Source of the DNA: Isochrysis galbana
Taxonomy: Eukaryota > Haptophyta > Isochrysidales > Isochrysidaceae
Reading direction: 5' to 3'
Assembly: GCA_018136815.1 (NCBI GenBank)
Contig: CM030933.1
Coordinates: forward strand, 7,045,137 to 7,109,136
DNA: 64,000 nucleotides
The notes below the pieces were generated by a model, which was not told the origin of the DNA, did no database searches, and saw nothing but the letters and a program-made list of their open reading frames with translations. Both the position numbers and the translations under genes were made by a program. This document shows positions 29,013 to 41,200 of the stretch, one piece after another (position 1 is the first letter of the stretch; each line of letters opens with the position of its first letter).

Positions 29013-29685
29013 AGCGGATAGCGAGGGTGAGTGGGTGAGTGAGTGGATTTGGTTGGTGTTGTAAGATTGCTGGTTACGACTGAGCGAGAGCGAGAGCGAA
29101 AACGAGGGAGCGAGGAGCGACTGGGACGAGGGACGAGGGCGACAGAGGCCGACAGGGTACCAATCCGATGAGTCCGACAACAATCCGAGACACGCACACC
29201 TGACTTTCACCCAACATTCCTCCACACTAACGTATCTTTCTCCACTTGGGCGGGGAAAACACAGAAGGAAGGAAACAAGGAAGAGAAAGCCGACAAGAGA
29301 GCGATGATGCGACGGAAGAGCCGACGGCGAACGGCGGTTACCGCGAACGAACAGATAGAAAGTAAGGAGGGAATCTACGAGCGTAAACCGGAAGGGGAGA
29401 GAGGGTAGGCTTCGCGCGGGGGAAAGGTCCGCAACGACGAACACCTACGACGAGAGCGAGAACGAGCGCGGGGGAACGACAGCAAGGAGGGACCAAAGGC
29501 AGAGCAAGGCCCAAGGTGCAAAGGAGCGAAACAGGAGCGAGACAGGCCACAAAGGGGCGCAACGGCAAGGAGCGAGGGGCGAGTTACGAGTGCAGAGTTC
29601 TACAAGTTACGAGTAAAACCCCGCGGCAACAAGAACGACTGGGCTCGAAGACGCCTAAGGTCGGAAGTCGATCGCGGATGCGACA
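28842..29685 (-). repeat. 5' LTR (844 bp)
   Basis: Partner of 26660-27503. Followed outward by GGTAG at 29686. Confidence 0.92.
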
Positions 29686-29849
29686 GGTAGGCGCAGGAGG
29701 AAGGGGGGAACGGACCACCGGGGGGGGGGGGGGGGGCACCGGGCCATATCTAACTAACTAAGCCCTTCACCCCTATCCCCCTAGTAGTGCACGGGGGGAG
29801 TCGCCTGATGGCGGGGGGGAAAGGGCCGGTGGAGTGGGGGTGCCCTTCC

Positions 29850-30400
29850 CTCCTGGCTCTGGCGCCCCCGTCTTCTCTTACCCAAACGGGGCGAGAAGAC
29901 ACGTTTCTGCCGGAGGGGAGAGCTGCCGCTCCCCCCTCCCCTCCCTCTTCCCTTTTCCTCCTCTCTTCCCTGCGGCGGGGGCCCATGGCGCGCGCGCCTG
30001 CGGCCCCTCTTCAGCAGGTCCCCAGGAGGCCGACAGGGGCCTGAGAGCGCAGCTCAGGGGGCAGGTGAGGCTGGGGCATGGCCCTGGCCCCTCCTGCCTC
30101 TCCCTCGCTGTCTCTCGAGCCCCTGCCAGTCGACTGGAGCTGGCTGGGGGGTCCTGATCAGGGGGGCCCAGGGGGAGGAGGGGCTGGTCAGAGGGATGGG
30201 CAGGCCACGACGGACGACGGGCCAGGGCGGGCGAGTCAGGCGGGCTTGTGGGGAGAGGAATGGGTCAGCAGGGCTGTGTGCTCCTGGCAAGCCATCAGGC
30301 GTGCCAGGAGAGTGGGTGGTTCCTCCCCCATGGCAGGGGAGGAGTGGAGAGAGAGGGGGGCTCGTGCCCCCCCATGGGCGAACTAAGTATAAACTTAGTT
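29850..30400 (-). mobile_element. Hairpin-headed retroposon copy, head-out
   Basis: The head hairpin is perfect at 30381-30400 (AACTAAGT-ATAA-ACTTAGTT). The body shares blocks with 11457-12336 (the CTGGCTCTGGCGCCCCCGTC and ACCCAAACGGGGCGAGAAGA segments) in inverse orientation. It abuts the copy that contains the LTR element, so the two heads face outward. Confidence 0.65.
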
Positions 30401-30631
30401 CCGGTGAGAATTATCAAAAGGTTTAATTATTTAGTACCAGCGTTTGGAGCCATGCGAGAGGTGGGATTTTTAACAAGTTTTTTTTAAATGAAGGAGGTAG
30501 GAGAATGGCACAAGCACGCTGAGCGCTGAGCATTGTTAACGGGGAGCGTATACTATAGGCAATATAGAAAGACTCTCATTGCTTGGTAATAGAAGGTCGT
30601 TGTCCTTGCTCCATGAGCGGCAAGTCGGCTT

Positions 30632-32861
30632 TCATAGCATTTCAGATATGGTGACAGCCGTGGAGAGAATTGAGATGGTGATACCGACCAGGAAGAGAGA
30701 AGCGCAAGACGCCTTACCACCGATCGATCTCACTTCCGGAAGGTTGTAGTGCCATGCAAAGGCTGCGGGTAGAATGAAGCATACAAAAGCGGAAGCAGTG
30801 CCGCCCAAAAGCTACATAGGAGGAAAGCACATGATTTTGGGTAGAACGTGTCAGCTCGCGGCAGATTGCCCAGATGAGGGAAAGAAATGAAGTCAAGCTG
30901 GCGATTGATCATGCATGTGAAGGGATGGCCGGGAGCACCTGAAAGACGATGTTGATGCCCGGTACAAAGAGAGCAATCAAAAGTGACAGCCCCGCGATGA
31001 CAATTGTGAGCACAACCCGTCGCTTGGCTGACATGGTGGAATAAACCAAGTTTGCATCGTCTGCGTATCGAGTACTCGGAGGCGATGCAGGCGGGATCTC
31101 TCCTCTCCAAAAGGCAATGAATCTCTGTAGAATCACGTCGACGGTGTATCTGTGGGAAGGGAACCGCACCTCTCTTAAGCGGGGTCGCGATCAAAGATGT
31201 GTGGCGTGCCATATCGTATACCAACCATTACACGCGGGGATGACCATGAATTGGCATGCTTTTTATTGAGGCTGATCGTTGATTGCCGAAGGGAACGGTG
31301 GTGCAACCGGGACTTGGGAAGGGGCCGTGGCGGAGGTGCACCGGCAAGGGAAGATGTTGAGAGGATACGCCATGAGCACCGTGAGCAAGATCGCACAATA
31401 CGAGGGAGCCATGAGGCGTGAATGGACGTCATCAAGCTTGTAGTTGGACAATACGTTGGCGTGTACATTTTGGGGGAAATTGGCATAGCCAGCCGCACCA
31501 ATGAGAGCGTAACACATGAGGCACAACATTGAAGAGCGACGAGAAATGAGGCGCATGGTCTATGCAATCAGGCGTGCAAGGACTAGTCAAGGACGGGTCC
31601 TAGGGCAAGCTATCCGTTAAGGATAGCGGGTGGTTTGGAGAGCACTTGGGCCGATCTCTGCAGGAGCAGATATCACCTCCGGAGTCCTTTGCTCAAGCTC
31701 AGCATACATTGAAGGCACATTGACTTGGCAAGTGAAGGCGAAGATGAGGATGGCGAGGGAGGAAAGAGAGGCGGGGCCGAGGTGAAGCGCTTGAACCTGC
31801 GATTGTGGAGGATCTGCCTTATAATCCGTGCCAACTCAACAGCTTGCACTAGCTTATGCTGGATGTGCTTAGGCAACCTAAAGTGAAAACCAGATTTCTT
31901 GAGCCCTCAGGGGCTCAAGCCAAGGACATGAAGGCGAGTAGCGAAACAATGCAAGAAGCTATGCTGCATGTTGGCATCGGACAACGAACGGCAATGCTTG
32001 CCACAGTACCTGCTCAACTGTAAGCTCGGGCGCCGCAGCACACTCGTAGACTGAGTGTACAGCGACGGAGAGCACAAGATATATGAGCGAGACGACGCCG
32101 AACGTAGAGGATGCCTCAAATGCGGATAGGTTTTCCGCGAGGGAAAGTGGAAGCATCACTACGCCCCATAGTACGCAAAGCACGCGACGTTTAGAGAGGA
32201 AGAGCGGGCCAATAGGCGATCCGGCCACTGCATCCTTTAAAGCACGCATGCGCAGTACTGGCTCGAGGATATCTCCTGCGGCCACAGTGTACGCAACACA
32301 GGTCCCGAAACAGAAAGCCACAATGGAAACCTCCACAAGGACTCCCATAGGACGACCAAAGGCGTGGACCGTCAGCTCCTCGTACGAGAAGAGCCTGGTG
32401 GCGTCCATCGCTGCTGTGAGGAGAGAGATGGAGTGGTACGTTGCAGCAGCTGTCACCACCAGCAGTGCAATTCCTAGCACCAGGCCCATCTGACTTATAG
32501 CATACGGCAGCGATAGAGCGCCGGCACCAAGTGTGGCTGAGCACATAGTGAAGACCATGCCCCACGGTCCGGTGCTCGGCTTCGAAGCCTGCGCCTTCTT
32601 GGAAACTATTAGGTGAGCAAGCTGTGGCGCGCTGATCGAAGGCTTCGGCGGCTCTGCTTCCGAGAGGAGCGGCAGCACCCGCTCTGCGGGCTGGTCTCCC
32701 CAGCGCGGCGATCGGCGCCACGGCGTGAGGAGTGGCCTCAGGTTGGGCAGGTAGCCGCGGTGCGCCACCTCCCTCTGGAATGGGCTTTCACGGCTCGCTT
32801 GGCCAGCCTCGTACATGACTGGCAGCGTGGTGGCACGCCCAATCCGACGCGTGTCGGCCAT
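30632..32861 (-). CDS. Amino-acid transporter, AVT/SLC38 (Aa_trans) family, five exons
   Basis: Exons 32861-32010, 31796-31677, 31559-31342, 31149-30939 and 30811-30632, all GT-AG with matching phases, give 526 residues. The family moves neutral or other amino acids by proton or sodium symport across vacuolar, lysosomal or plasma membranes, usually with eleven helices. After a 100-residue hydrophilic N-terminus comes TMCSATLGAGALSLPYAISQ, the signature of the first helix, then helices around LVLGIALLVVTAAATYHSIS and VLVEVSIVAFCFGTCVAYTV. Exon 2 carries FAFTCQVNVPSMYAEL and exon 3 LMCYALIGAAGYANFPQNVH and VLMAYPLNIFPCR. The last exon ends VTISEML. Substrate not predictable. The upstream side leads into CT, GT and G microsatellites at 32915-33020. 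Confidence 0.9.
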
Positions 32862-32914
32862 TTGCCCAGAGGACTCACGCAGCGGCGGTGTGCCGTGCCA
32901 CCGCGAGGAACCCG

Positions 32915-32919
32915 AGCTC

Positions 32920-32966
<47 letters not shown>

Positions 32967-33023
32967 TTATGTGTGTGTATGTGAATGTGTGAGCAGGGGG
33001 GGGGGGGGGGGGGGGGGGGACAC
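32915..33023. repeat. CT, GT and poly-G microsatellite block
   Basis: (CT)n at 32920-32958, TGTGTGTTTATGTGTGTGTA at about 32958-32990, then about 22 G at 32997-33019. Immediately upstream of the amino-acid transporter start. Confidence 0.9.
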
Positions 33024-33981
33024 GCCGCCCAGCGGCGGAGGGGGACAGGACGGGAGGAGCTCTCTCTTTTTCTCTTTTCTTGTTCCGAGGTGCGTGCGGC
33101 AGGCCGTCAGAGGCGCGGAGGGAAAGGGCCTCCCGCTGCAGAAGGAGAGCTTTGGGGGGGACCCTGACCTTTTTATTAACATATTGTCAATCATAGATAC
33201 AAATAGTGGCTTGGGGGATATTTACATTTAAATGACTCGTGGAATATGGGGGTAAATAGGTGACCATCTAGATACTAGATAGATGTCTTACAAACTTCTT
33301 AATAGTCTTGTCGCCCTCGCGGCCCTGAACTTCTGTCTCGCAGCCACGCCCGCGCACTTCTCCGCTCCCTCCTCCTGACTTGCGACTTGCGGCATTGCGA
33401 CACCTCGGCCGTGTGCGAGCTGTGTGCCGTGCGCATGTGCATGCGCGGACGTCATCGCTAGGGCACCAAGGTTTGACATTTGCTTGATAGTCAATATGGG
33501 ATATGGGGCGTCAGACCCCTAATTTAATTGTTATTGTTGTCTATCTAGACATCTTTTAGGTGAAAGAAACAAAGAACAAAGAAACACATCTCTCAGTCGG
33601 AGCGACGTCCAGTTCGGCTCGTGCGAGCCGAATACGGTCCGTTTTCGCATACGTCCAAATACGGTAAATACGAATCTACCATCTAGGATTTTTCCTCGTC
33701 ACCCTTACTCTAGAGCTCTAGAGTAGGAGTAGGAGTACTTTACTCCTAGAGGCTACTCTAGAGCTAAAATTGCCCGAGAGAGAGGAGAGAGAGCTGTTGG
33801 CGGCCCCCCTCGCTCAAGGGGGCGGCGGCGCGGAGAGCCAGCTAACGAGCGAGCCAGCGAGCGAGTGAGAGTGCAGGGCGTGTGCAGGCAGCCGGCCCGC
33901 TTGCATCACTGCCCTCCCTCCCCTCCCTCCCGCCCCCCCCCCCCCTTCCCCCCCCCTTCTTCACCCACCAAGTCGACCCCA
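33024..33981. other. Region between the transporter and BBS8: LINE tail and promoter-type motifs
   Basis: A minus-oriented LINE tail lies at about 33293-33400 (AAACTTCTTAATAGTCTTG, GCAGCCACGCCCGCGCAC). At 33640-33680 are AAATACGGTAAATACG words, and at 33708-33775 a cluster of CTCTAGAG / GAGTACT palindromes. Then a C-rich leader runs up to the BBS8 ATG. No exon seen. Confidence 0.5.
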
Positions 33982-35599
33982 ATGGCTGCTGAGCCTGACC
34001 CAGTCTGGCTTGCGATGCACCACTTCAACCGCGGCGAATACGAGGCATGTGCCGCTCGATGCACGGAGCTGCTCGCAGCCAATCCGCTCGACCAGGCGGT
34101 GTGGTGCCTTAAGACGCGCGCGCTCACGATGTCCGCTTATGTCGATGACCTTGATTTTGAGGAGGAGGGCGCCGCCGACGTGCTGCTCGACGAGAATGCC
34201 ACTGCCGCCCTCCCACGCCCAGGCACCTCGCTCTCACGCCCCAAAACGCAGGCAAATACACCAGGCCTTCCCGGGATGGGCATGCGGCCCATCTCCGCGA
34301 GCGGTCGCCCACTCTCGGGTTATGCGCGGCCTGGCACCGGGTCCGCACGCCCTGACACCAAGGCGGGCCTCTCGGGTGCACTCGCCGGCGCGCGGCCGGG
34401 CACCTCGCGCCCAATGACGACGATGGGCAGGCTGGTCCGGCTTGGCACTGCGTCCATGGCGCAAGAGGCGGGCGGGCCGTTCATCAACGCGGACCGGCTC
34501 GACCTCCGCAAGTATGCGCAGCGGCCCGCACTCTCGCGCGCACTCTTCGACTATATCCTCTATGTGGACCACAACCCCAAGAAAGCCCTTGAGCTAGCCG
34601 CTCTAGCGACGGCGGCCGCCAAGTTTGAGGACTGGTGGTGGAAAGAGCGGCTTGGAAAGTGCTACTACATGCTTGGGCTGCAGCGCGAGGCTGAGAAGCA
34701 GTTCTCATCGTCCATTAAGTCGCAACCAATGGTGGCCACCTACCTGCAGCTTGCCAACATCTCGTTGCGCCTCGACCAGCCCAAGAATGCGCTCCTTGTA
34801 TTCCAGCAGGGCGCAGACCGATTCTCCTCGGACACGTCGCTGCTAATCGGTGCCGCGCGCGTTCATGAGGCGCTCGGTGACTTGCCCTTAGCGTTGGCGC
34901 AGTACAAGAAAGTTCTGGCCATGGACCCTTCGAACGTGGAGGGCATCGCATGCATCGCAGCCCACCACTTTTACTCGGACCAACCTGAGCTCGCCCTACG
35001 CTTCTACCGTCGACTCCTGCAGATGGGCATCAACAACACGGAGATCTGGACAAATCTGGGGCTTTGCTGTTTTTACAGCTCGCAGTACGACATGACACTC
35101 TCCTGCTTCGAGAAGGCCCTTGCTCTCGCGTCCGACGACGCGATGGCCGACATATGGTACAACATTGGCCAAGTGGCTATCGGAATTGGAGATCTCGGCC
35201 TCGCATACCAGTCCTTCAAGATTGCTGTGTCGGTGCGTATTGCTCGGCTCCGTCCCGGGCATGGCGTGCCCCGCGCCCACGCCTCAATCTACGACATAAG
35301 CGTATGCTCCCTCGTCTGGACTGCAGGTGGACGCCAACCATGCCGAGTCCTATGGCAACCTTGGGGTGCTCGAGTTGCGAAAGGGCCACATTGACGCGGC
35401 GCGCTCCAATTTCCAGGCGGTACAGCAGCTCGCGCCACAAATGTTCGAGCCCTTTTTCAACGGGGCCCTCCTCGCCTATAAGCTGGGCGAGTTCCAGGAG
35501 TCGTACGACCTGGCTCAAAAGGCACTCGCCGCCTTCCCCGATCACGTCGATAGCTTGGAACTTCTTAATCAGCTAGATCAACACTTTGGGATGCTCTGA
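33982..35599 (+). CDS. TTC8: BBS8/TTC8, BBSome TPR subunit, two exons
   Basis: Exons 33982-35232 and 35327-35599 (GT-AG, in phase) encode 507 residues, the size of TTC8. BBS8 is part of the BBSome coat that carries membrane proteins in and out of the cilium. The N-terminus MAAEPDPVWLAMHHFNRGEY with WCLKTRALTMSAYVDDLDFE and ADVLLDENATAALPRPGTSL is diagnostic, followed by the RP(I/L)S.GRP repeats at about 95-140 and VRLGTASM. TPR units run from about 190 to the end; HFYSDQPELALRFYRRLLQM and NLGLCCFYSSQYDMTLSCFE are nearly as in animals. AFPDHVDSLELLNQLDQHFG closes it. Start is the first ATG after a C-rich leader. Its presence implies a cilium or flagellum. Confidence 0.95.
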
Positions 35600-35744
35600 T
35601 TTGTTGTGGCGCACATGTGCCAATATAATACTAATTAAAAAAGCTTCTGAAGTTTCAGGGCTAGAAAAACATTCTTGAAGGCGTCGGCTAAGCTACTAGA
35701 GAGTAGAGACCCTCCCTTGAACCTACTTTTATTAATCATTTTAA
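35600..35744. other. 3' flank of BBS8
   Basis: AT-rich spacer, presumably the 3' UTR; nothing else seen. Confidence 0.4.
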
Positions 35745-36948
35745 ATTAATCTTATGATTGGTCGCCGTGGAGGGGGGGGCGCTCTCTCGACCCCACTCAT
35801 GGGGGGCGAGAACCATCCACCCCCCTGCGCTGCCTCTTGGCATGCAGGGGGGGCACACCCAGACTGCCCAGACTCTCCCAGAGAGCTGGGAGCTGGGCAC
35901 AGATTGCACGCCCTGGCCCGCGCTGGCCTGCTTGTCGCTCTGACCAAGCCCCCTCCCCTTGGACCTACCCTATCAGGAGCCCCAACTAACTTTATAGTTG
36001 GTCGCCATGGAGCGCGCCGCCGCTCCCCACCTCTCCGTCGGGCCCCCCGCCGCGGGAGCCCCCACAGTACCCATGGAGCTGTCGCAGGCAAAGCGACCGC
36101 GTCCGCCCGCAGAGGCCGAGCAGGTGAGCGCGACCCCGGTCGCGCCGCACGGCCCGTGGCCCCGGCCACACCAAGGAAGGCAGCCATGCTGGCCCACCTC
36201 ATGGTGGGTCACAGGCTGTGACAAGCACCACATCAGCACCAGACAAGAAGGGACACCCATCCATCAGGCATGCCTTATGGTAGAGGCCTCTCCCACCCTG
36301 GGGACGGCCGCGCTGCCTCGGCAGCGCGACCCGAGACCGGGTGGCCCTTATGGGCACAACACAAGCAGCAGGATCAACACGCATCAGAAGACAGACTCAG
36401 CAGCACATCAATCCACAACCCCACCCAGGAACTAGAACCATGCTGCGCCCTTGGACGCATGCCATCCCCCTCTGCCAACCACCCCTTCGGACCAAGCCAC
36501 AGCCTCACCACCCCTGCTTGTCCCTGCCGCTCAGGAGCCACTCTCGGATGAAGAGCAAGGCAACTTCGAGTCAGACGCCACATTCGAACTATCTTTCCAC
36601 CAAGAGGGGGACTACACCTTCTTGGACGCCACCGTCTACGCTGCGATCGTAGAGCTGGCCGCGTACCTTGTTACCCATCCCAAGGCGCGGGACTTCTACC
36701 GTCCCCGTTGCAACTAAGTTTATACTTGGTCGCCATGGAGCGCGCCGGCGCTCCCCTCCTCTCCTTCGGGCACCCCGCCGCGGGCGCACAGCCAGTGCCC
36801 ATGGAGCAGTCGCAGGCGAAGCGACCGCATCCCCCAGCAGAGGCCGAGCAGGTGAGCGCGACTCCCATACTCCCATCGCGCCACACGGTCCGTGGCCCCG
36901 GCGGACATCAAAGTCCGCGTGAAAATCGAGCTCGGTTCTAGCGGGGGG
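35745..36948 (+). mobile_element. Three LINE-type heads in tandem (35745, 35984, 36712)
   Basis: Each starts with a hairpin, GGTCGCC and ATGG or GTGG: 35745-35763 (stem AATC/GATT), 35984-36002 (AACT/AGTT) and 36712-36730 (AAGT/ACTT). The first is about 240 bp and the second about 730 bp. The third runs into a Ty3-type polypurine tract and LTR at 36949. All three point plus, head to tail. The stop codon of the second unit's ORF is made by the first bases of the third unit's hairpin. Confidence 0.7.
36007..36717 (+). pseudogene. LINE ORF1-like remnant
   Basis: ATG at 36007 reads MERAAAPHLSVGPPAAGAPT and KRPRPPAEAEQVSATP, comparable with MERAPPPALAAAAL and KRPRQDDPP of the LINE ORF1 at 47507-48898. 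Further on, another frame gives EPLSDEEQGNFESDATFELS, then YTFLDATVYAAIVELAAYLV and HPKARDFYRPRCN, comparable in position with the ORF1 acidic segment and the IIITFTAYEKGHKAK...AIVAHLNKL block. Frames are broken between these parts, so it is a decayed or diverged ORF1. Confidence 0.5.
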
Positions 36949-37903
36949 GTGTCGCATTCGCGATCGACCTCGTCCGCGCCCTTTGACTTTACTCGTTAGT
37001 CGTTCTACTCGCTATTCGTTACTCGTAACTCGTCACTCGCTCCTTACCTGGTTGCGCCTCCTTGTAGCCTGTGTATCCCGATTCCCAAGCCCGGTCCTTG
37101 TTTGTGCTTTGCGGTCGCCTGGGTCCCTCCTTGCCCTCGTTCTCCCCCGCGCTCGTCCTCGTTCTCGTCGCAGGTGTTTGCCGTCGGGGTTTTTCCCCAG
37201 CGGCCAGCGGTTAGCCTACTTCCTCGCCCTTGTTTTCATCAGTGCACGAGAAGTGTTGTAGATTCCCTCCTTACTTCTACTAACCCCACCCTTCGTAACT
37301 GTCGATCGCATCGGCTCTCCCGTCGTATCGTCGCTCCCCTCCCTCCGCATCGTCGCTCTCCTTTCGGCTTTCTCTTCCTGTTTTCCATTCCCCGTGTTTC
37401 CCCGTTCGAGTGGGGGGAAGATACGTGAATGTGAGGGGGAGTGGAGTCTGTGTTGTGTGTTGGGCGAGCGTGATATCTCGTTCTTGTGTGGTCGTTCTCT
37501 CGTTCTGTCGTTCGTTCTCGTTCGTTCGTCCTCGCTTTCGCCCCGTTCCCGCTCTCGCTCCTCGTCTACACCGCACACAAGAACGAGGAGCGAGTGCCGT
37601 GGAGCGTGGAGCGAGTGTTGTGTGCGAGTGTTGTGTTCGTTCGTCTACACCCCACACAACACTCGCTCTACACCCCAAGCCCTCGACAACACTCGTTCAC
37701 GTACCCTCGCCCTCGCTCTCGTCCTCGCTGTGTCCGCCCCGTCGCCTCACTCTGCCTCTCCCAATCCCGCCTCCCTGCCTCCTCTGGAGATTGGAGACGG
37801 GTGAACCCGTCATGAGCCTGTCCCCAACTTCCGCCGCGCCTCTCGCCGCTTCCCTTCCGTCCCCTCCGTTCCCATCTGAGGTAGTGGTAACCTCGGATCT
37901 GTC
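36949..37903 (+). repeat. Ty3-type LTR with preceding polypurine tract
   Basis: TTCTAGCGGGGGGG then TGTCGCATTCGCGATCGACC starts the LTR at 36949, as at 27503 (minus) and 63534. The end is placed at CCTCGGATCTGTCA near 37903, analogous to CCTCCAATCCGTCA of the 844-bp LTRs. About 50 bases of internal sequence precede the polypurine tract. The 5' part of the element is gone. The interior is rich in TCGTTC and CTCGCT words. Confidence 0.6.
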
Positions 37904-38252
37904 ATGCCCCCACCCCCCGCCCGGTATCACTCGGACACCTGGCTCGTCAGGCATGGCGGGATTCCGGGACCGAAACGTTATGTCCAATTAGCTAGTGAGG
38001 TTGGCTAGGATATAACATTATTTATTATTATTAATTTATATCCTGCCCCGTACCGCCGACGCTGGCGGGACTTCCGCATGGTCCTACTTCTTTTACGCGG
38101 CGCGCGTGTACTACGGCCGTACACTCGGTAGTGTGGAGTAATAGCATAAGAAGGAGTTGTGCAAGGGCACCAGTGTACCCCTGTGCGGCACCCATCGTTG
38201 GTCGCCTTCTCTCCATATGTCGCCAAGGAGTGGGACGAAATCATGCTTCTCA
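37904..38252. mobile_element. Tail of a hairpin retroposon (37920-38036) and TTI1-like 3' flank
   Basis: GGTATCACTCGGACACCTGG through GGTTGGCTAGGATATAACAT and an ATT repeat match the 3' end of the element at 11457-12336. It may be the tail of the unit that starts at 36712, split by the LTR element. The remainder to 38252 is unassigned. Confidence 0.55.
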
Positions 38253-41200
38253 TCAAACTCTCAGGCCCGTACAAGTCCCAAGCCCTTGTCGTTGCCATTC
38301 CTTCCTGTCCTCGCTATCAATGTGCAATAGGAGCTGTTGGGCACATTCGTCAAAGTCGGCTGCAGGGCCCAGTAGGGGTTGCATTCCTGCGGTTGGAAAG
38401 TGCGGCAGATTGCTTAAAGGAGGACGCATTCGCTCCACGACTGGAACCACACGCGCGCAAAACAACCATACCACGTCGCGTTGGAGCGTCGCGAGATCCT
38501 TTACTAGAGAAAGGGCTTCAGTTCGGACGCGCTCTGGCTGACGCTTGGAGAGCAGGGGCTCAACGGACGTCAAGACAGCCGCCACCCGAGGTGTTGCCGC
38601 GCGAGGGATATGACAGAGGGCTCGGAGCAATCGCAGGGCTGCGAGCAGTACATCTTGGGGCCTCGAGCGCGGCGTGATAGCAGCGGTGCCCGTAGCACGC
38701 AGGTGGATCGGGTCAATGGCTGTCAAGCTTCCGTGGTTTCGAATCACCCGGAGCAGAGGCGGGAAGACCTCCTTCATCGATGTTGCCGAGATCTCGTCGC
38801 AAAGAATGCTGGCAGCGGTAGAGAGTGCACCCATTGCCTTGGCCGCGAGGGTCAAGTCACTCGCATCGAGAAGATGTGTGAGCGGTGCCCACAGCTTGTG
38901 CAATACCGGTAGCAAGGCACGCGGCCATGGACGCAGCAATGGGATCGCGATGGCTAGAGTGTCAAGAAGGACATGGCACGCCATAGGGGGCGCGCATAAG
39001 AGCAACTGTTCGAGCTTGACAACCACACGTAGAGCAAGGCCCGGTGCCAAAGGCGGTGTGTTGCGAAGGCGCTCCTCCTCCTCCTCCGCGCGCATCTGCA
39101 ACTCTTGCTCCACCTTCTTCATTTCTGGATCTCCTTCCTCCGCGCTGCCGGGGTCATCGCCTTGCGCCGCGCTGACATTATCGGAGGTAGTGCTTGTTGC
39201 ACGAAGGACATCCGAGAACAACTCTCGGAAAAAGGCGCACAGTGGCGTGCCGTCACGGAGCTCATCGTTGGAAAGAAATCCGTCCCCATTGTGTGAGTCT
39301 TTCAGCTGCAAATCACTGCCAGCCTCGTTGGACAAGAAAACGCCGTCCACCCACCTGGAATGCTCGTCAGCGCTCTGCTCTCCTCCCTCGGTGTTCCCGG
39401 CCTGGAGATTCGAAGTACCAACGCCACTGCCGCGAGTCATCATAGATGCCTCCTCGTAATCCTGACATTCTACTGCTGCCGATACTAGTGCGCGCATCGC
39501 TCGCGCGCACGCGAGGATTGTCGGCCCGTTTTGCTTGTGGAGTGAAAACGGACCCACGATGTGTGTCTGGGCCACACTCTTCTCCAATATGCCTACGGCG
39601 TCAACCGCATCATCAGCGAGCGCGATGATGTCGTCTACCACATCGGCGAGCAATGGCAACGTCTCCACTGCGGCGTAGGTGAGCAGCGCCTCGAGCACCA
39701 ATGGCAGGCGTGGGTGCGCGCATGAGTGCCGCAGCCGCCTTGCTATGGCATCAAGAAGAAAGTCACCATTTTGAGCTAATAGTTCCCGCACGGATGTGGG
39801 GCTGGCACATTCCTGACGGAAGCTATGAGCAGCATGTCCGGCTGGGTGTCGGCGAGTTTGAATGAGCTCTTCCCGCGTCTCGCCCAAATTCTCGCATAGA
39901 CCTGGCCGGGTGGACACAGCACCATGCTGCGCACCCGCGTGCGGATCACTCGATTTGTGATGAGCAAGAGTTATGCGACAAAGCGTCCTCTCCGCGGCCT
40001 CTGAAGTGATTGCAGCGTCGTCACCGAGCCGCTCCAGCAAGGGAAGCAGGCACACGCGTAGAGCCACCTGAAGAGATTCCGAGGGCTCGTGGGCGTGGTC
40101 ACGGTCGAACGGGTCTTGATGTGGAATGCGTGGAGGACGTGTCCTATATGTCGCGCGCGAAATCGCTCCCAGCACTTCACAGCACGAGCCGACGAGCTCA
40201 ACCAGCAGGCACCTCTCTTGAAGAAGAGCATGCTGCTCTCCCAAGGACAAGTGCTTTGCGCCGACTTGGCGCTCCCAAACGGCCGGGGCGACAATCTCAC
40301 GCAACAACATCATCACACAATCCTCCAATTCGGAGAGACAAGTCTCTGTTAGCTCAAGAGCTGGGGGCGATGGATTGAGGTTTGTCGCGAAGACTTTGGC
40401 ATGCTTCCCGTCAGGGCCCATCGCGTGGGGGCCAGAAGCTCGTCTTCGATGGGACCATGGAGCCTGATCGAACCCCCCATTGATGAGCAATAGAGTCTCG
40501 AGTTCATCCGTCTCAGGCTCAAGGTCGCTCTCGACCTCATCCCCGGCAGCAGGGCCTGCATGCAAATTGCATGTGCGTTCACGCGTGCTCATTTCCAATG
40601 CATTGCCAGCGACAAGAGCCTCCGATAGACCATTTGGGTCCGCTTGCGGCTGCTGTGTAATAGCTGCATCTCCGCTTGTGCTGGACTGCGGTGAGTCGAT
40701 GCGGCGAGCAGTGCCTATCAGCGCATGACTAAGAAGCCACGCCGCCTCGCGCCTGGGTGCGGCGCCCCGTTCAGAGGTCGCGCATATGACAGGGATGAGC
40801 TGATGGGTCAAGTGCACTGCGGACGAGACGCGACCAATGGTTTCACACAGCTCCCGCATCGCCTCGACCGTCGGCATGTCCTTTAATTCGACAAATAAGT
40901 GCAACTGGCTCGAGGGAGACCGCAACTGGGCAAGCCGCTGTTGCGCTGTTGCGCCCGAGACGAGGCGCGCTGCTTCCTTCCCTATGCGTTGCTCGATGGC
41001 CATGGACTGCGGGGCAAAGCGGAGCACTGCAAATAAGGTGGTGCAAATGCTTCCCAGCCGAGAGGGCAGGAAGTGCCCTGCGTTGCTCGTGTAATGCGCA
41101 TCTGCTGCTCGACAGGTGGCAGAACCCTCGCTATGGCAACTGAAGCCTCCCCCGCTGGCCCACATCTTCGAGAGATCGGCAGCTGACACCGTTGCGTCAT

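Larger units (their letters stand above)
26655..29690 (-). mobile_element. Ty3/gypsy LTR retrotransposon, internally deleted, with 5-bp target duplication
   Basis: Two 844-bp direct repeats, 26660-27503 and 28842-29685, are bounded by GGTAG at 26655-26659 and 29686-29690. The LTRs read TGTCGCATCC...ATCCGTCA on minus (TG...CA ends). The polypurine tract AGCAGGGGGG precedes the 3' LTR (27504-27512). The internal part is only 1.34 kb: a gag-like start joined to the reverse transcriptase thumb and RNase H. The LTRs show no indels between them and their shadow translations are identical, so the insertion is recent. No obvious tRNA-type primer-binding site was seen. Confidence 0.93.
26095..29850 (+). 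mobile_element. Hairpin-headed retroposon interrupted by an LTR retrotransposon
   Basis: The head hairpin is at 26095-26114. The body continues to 26659, then resumes at 29686 after the LTR element, with the same order of blocks as the intact copy at 21351-22103 (CGCGCCTGTTTACAGG at 26609; CAGGAGGAAGGGG at 29695; CACGGGGGGAGTCGCCTGAT at 29790). It stops at about 29845 against another copy. The nested insertion dates this family as older than the LTR element. Confidence 0.75.
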
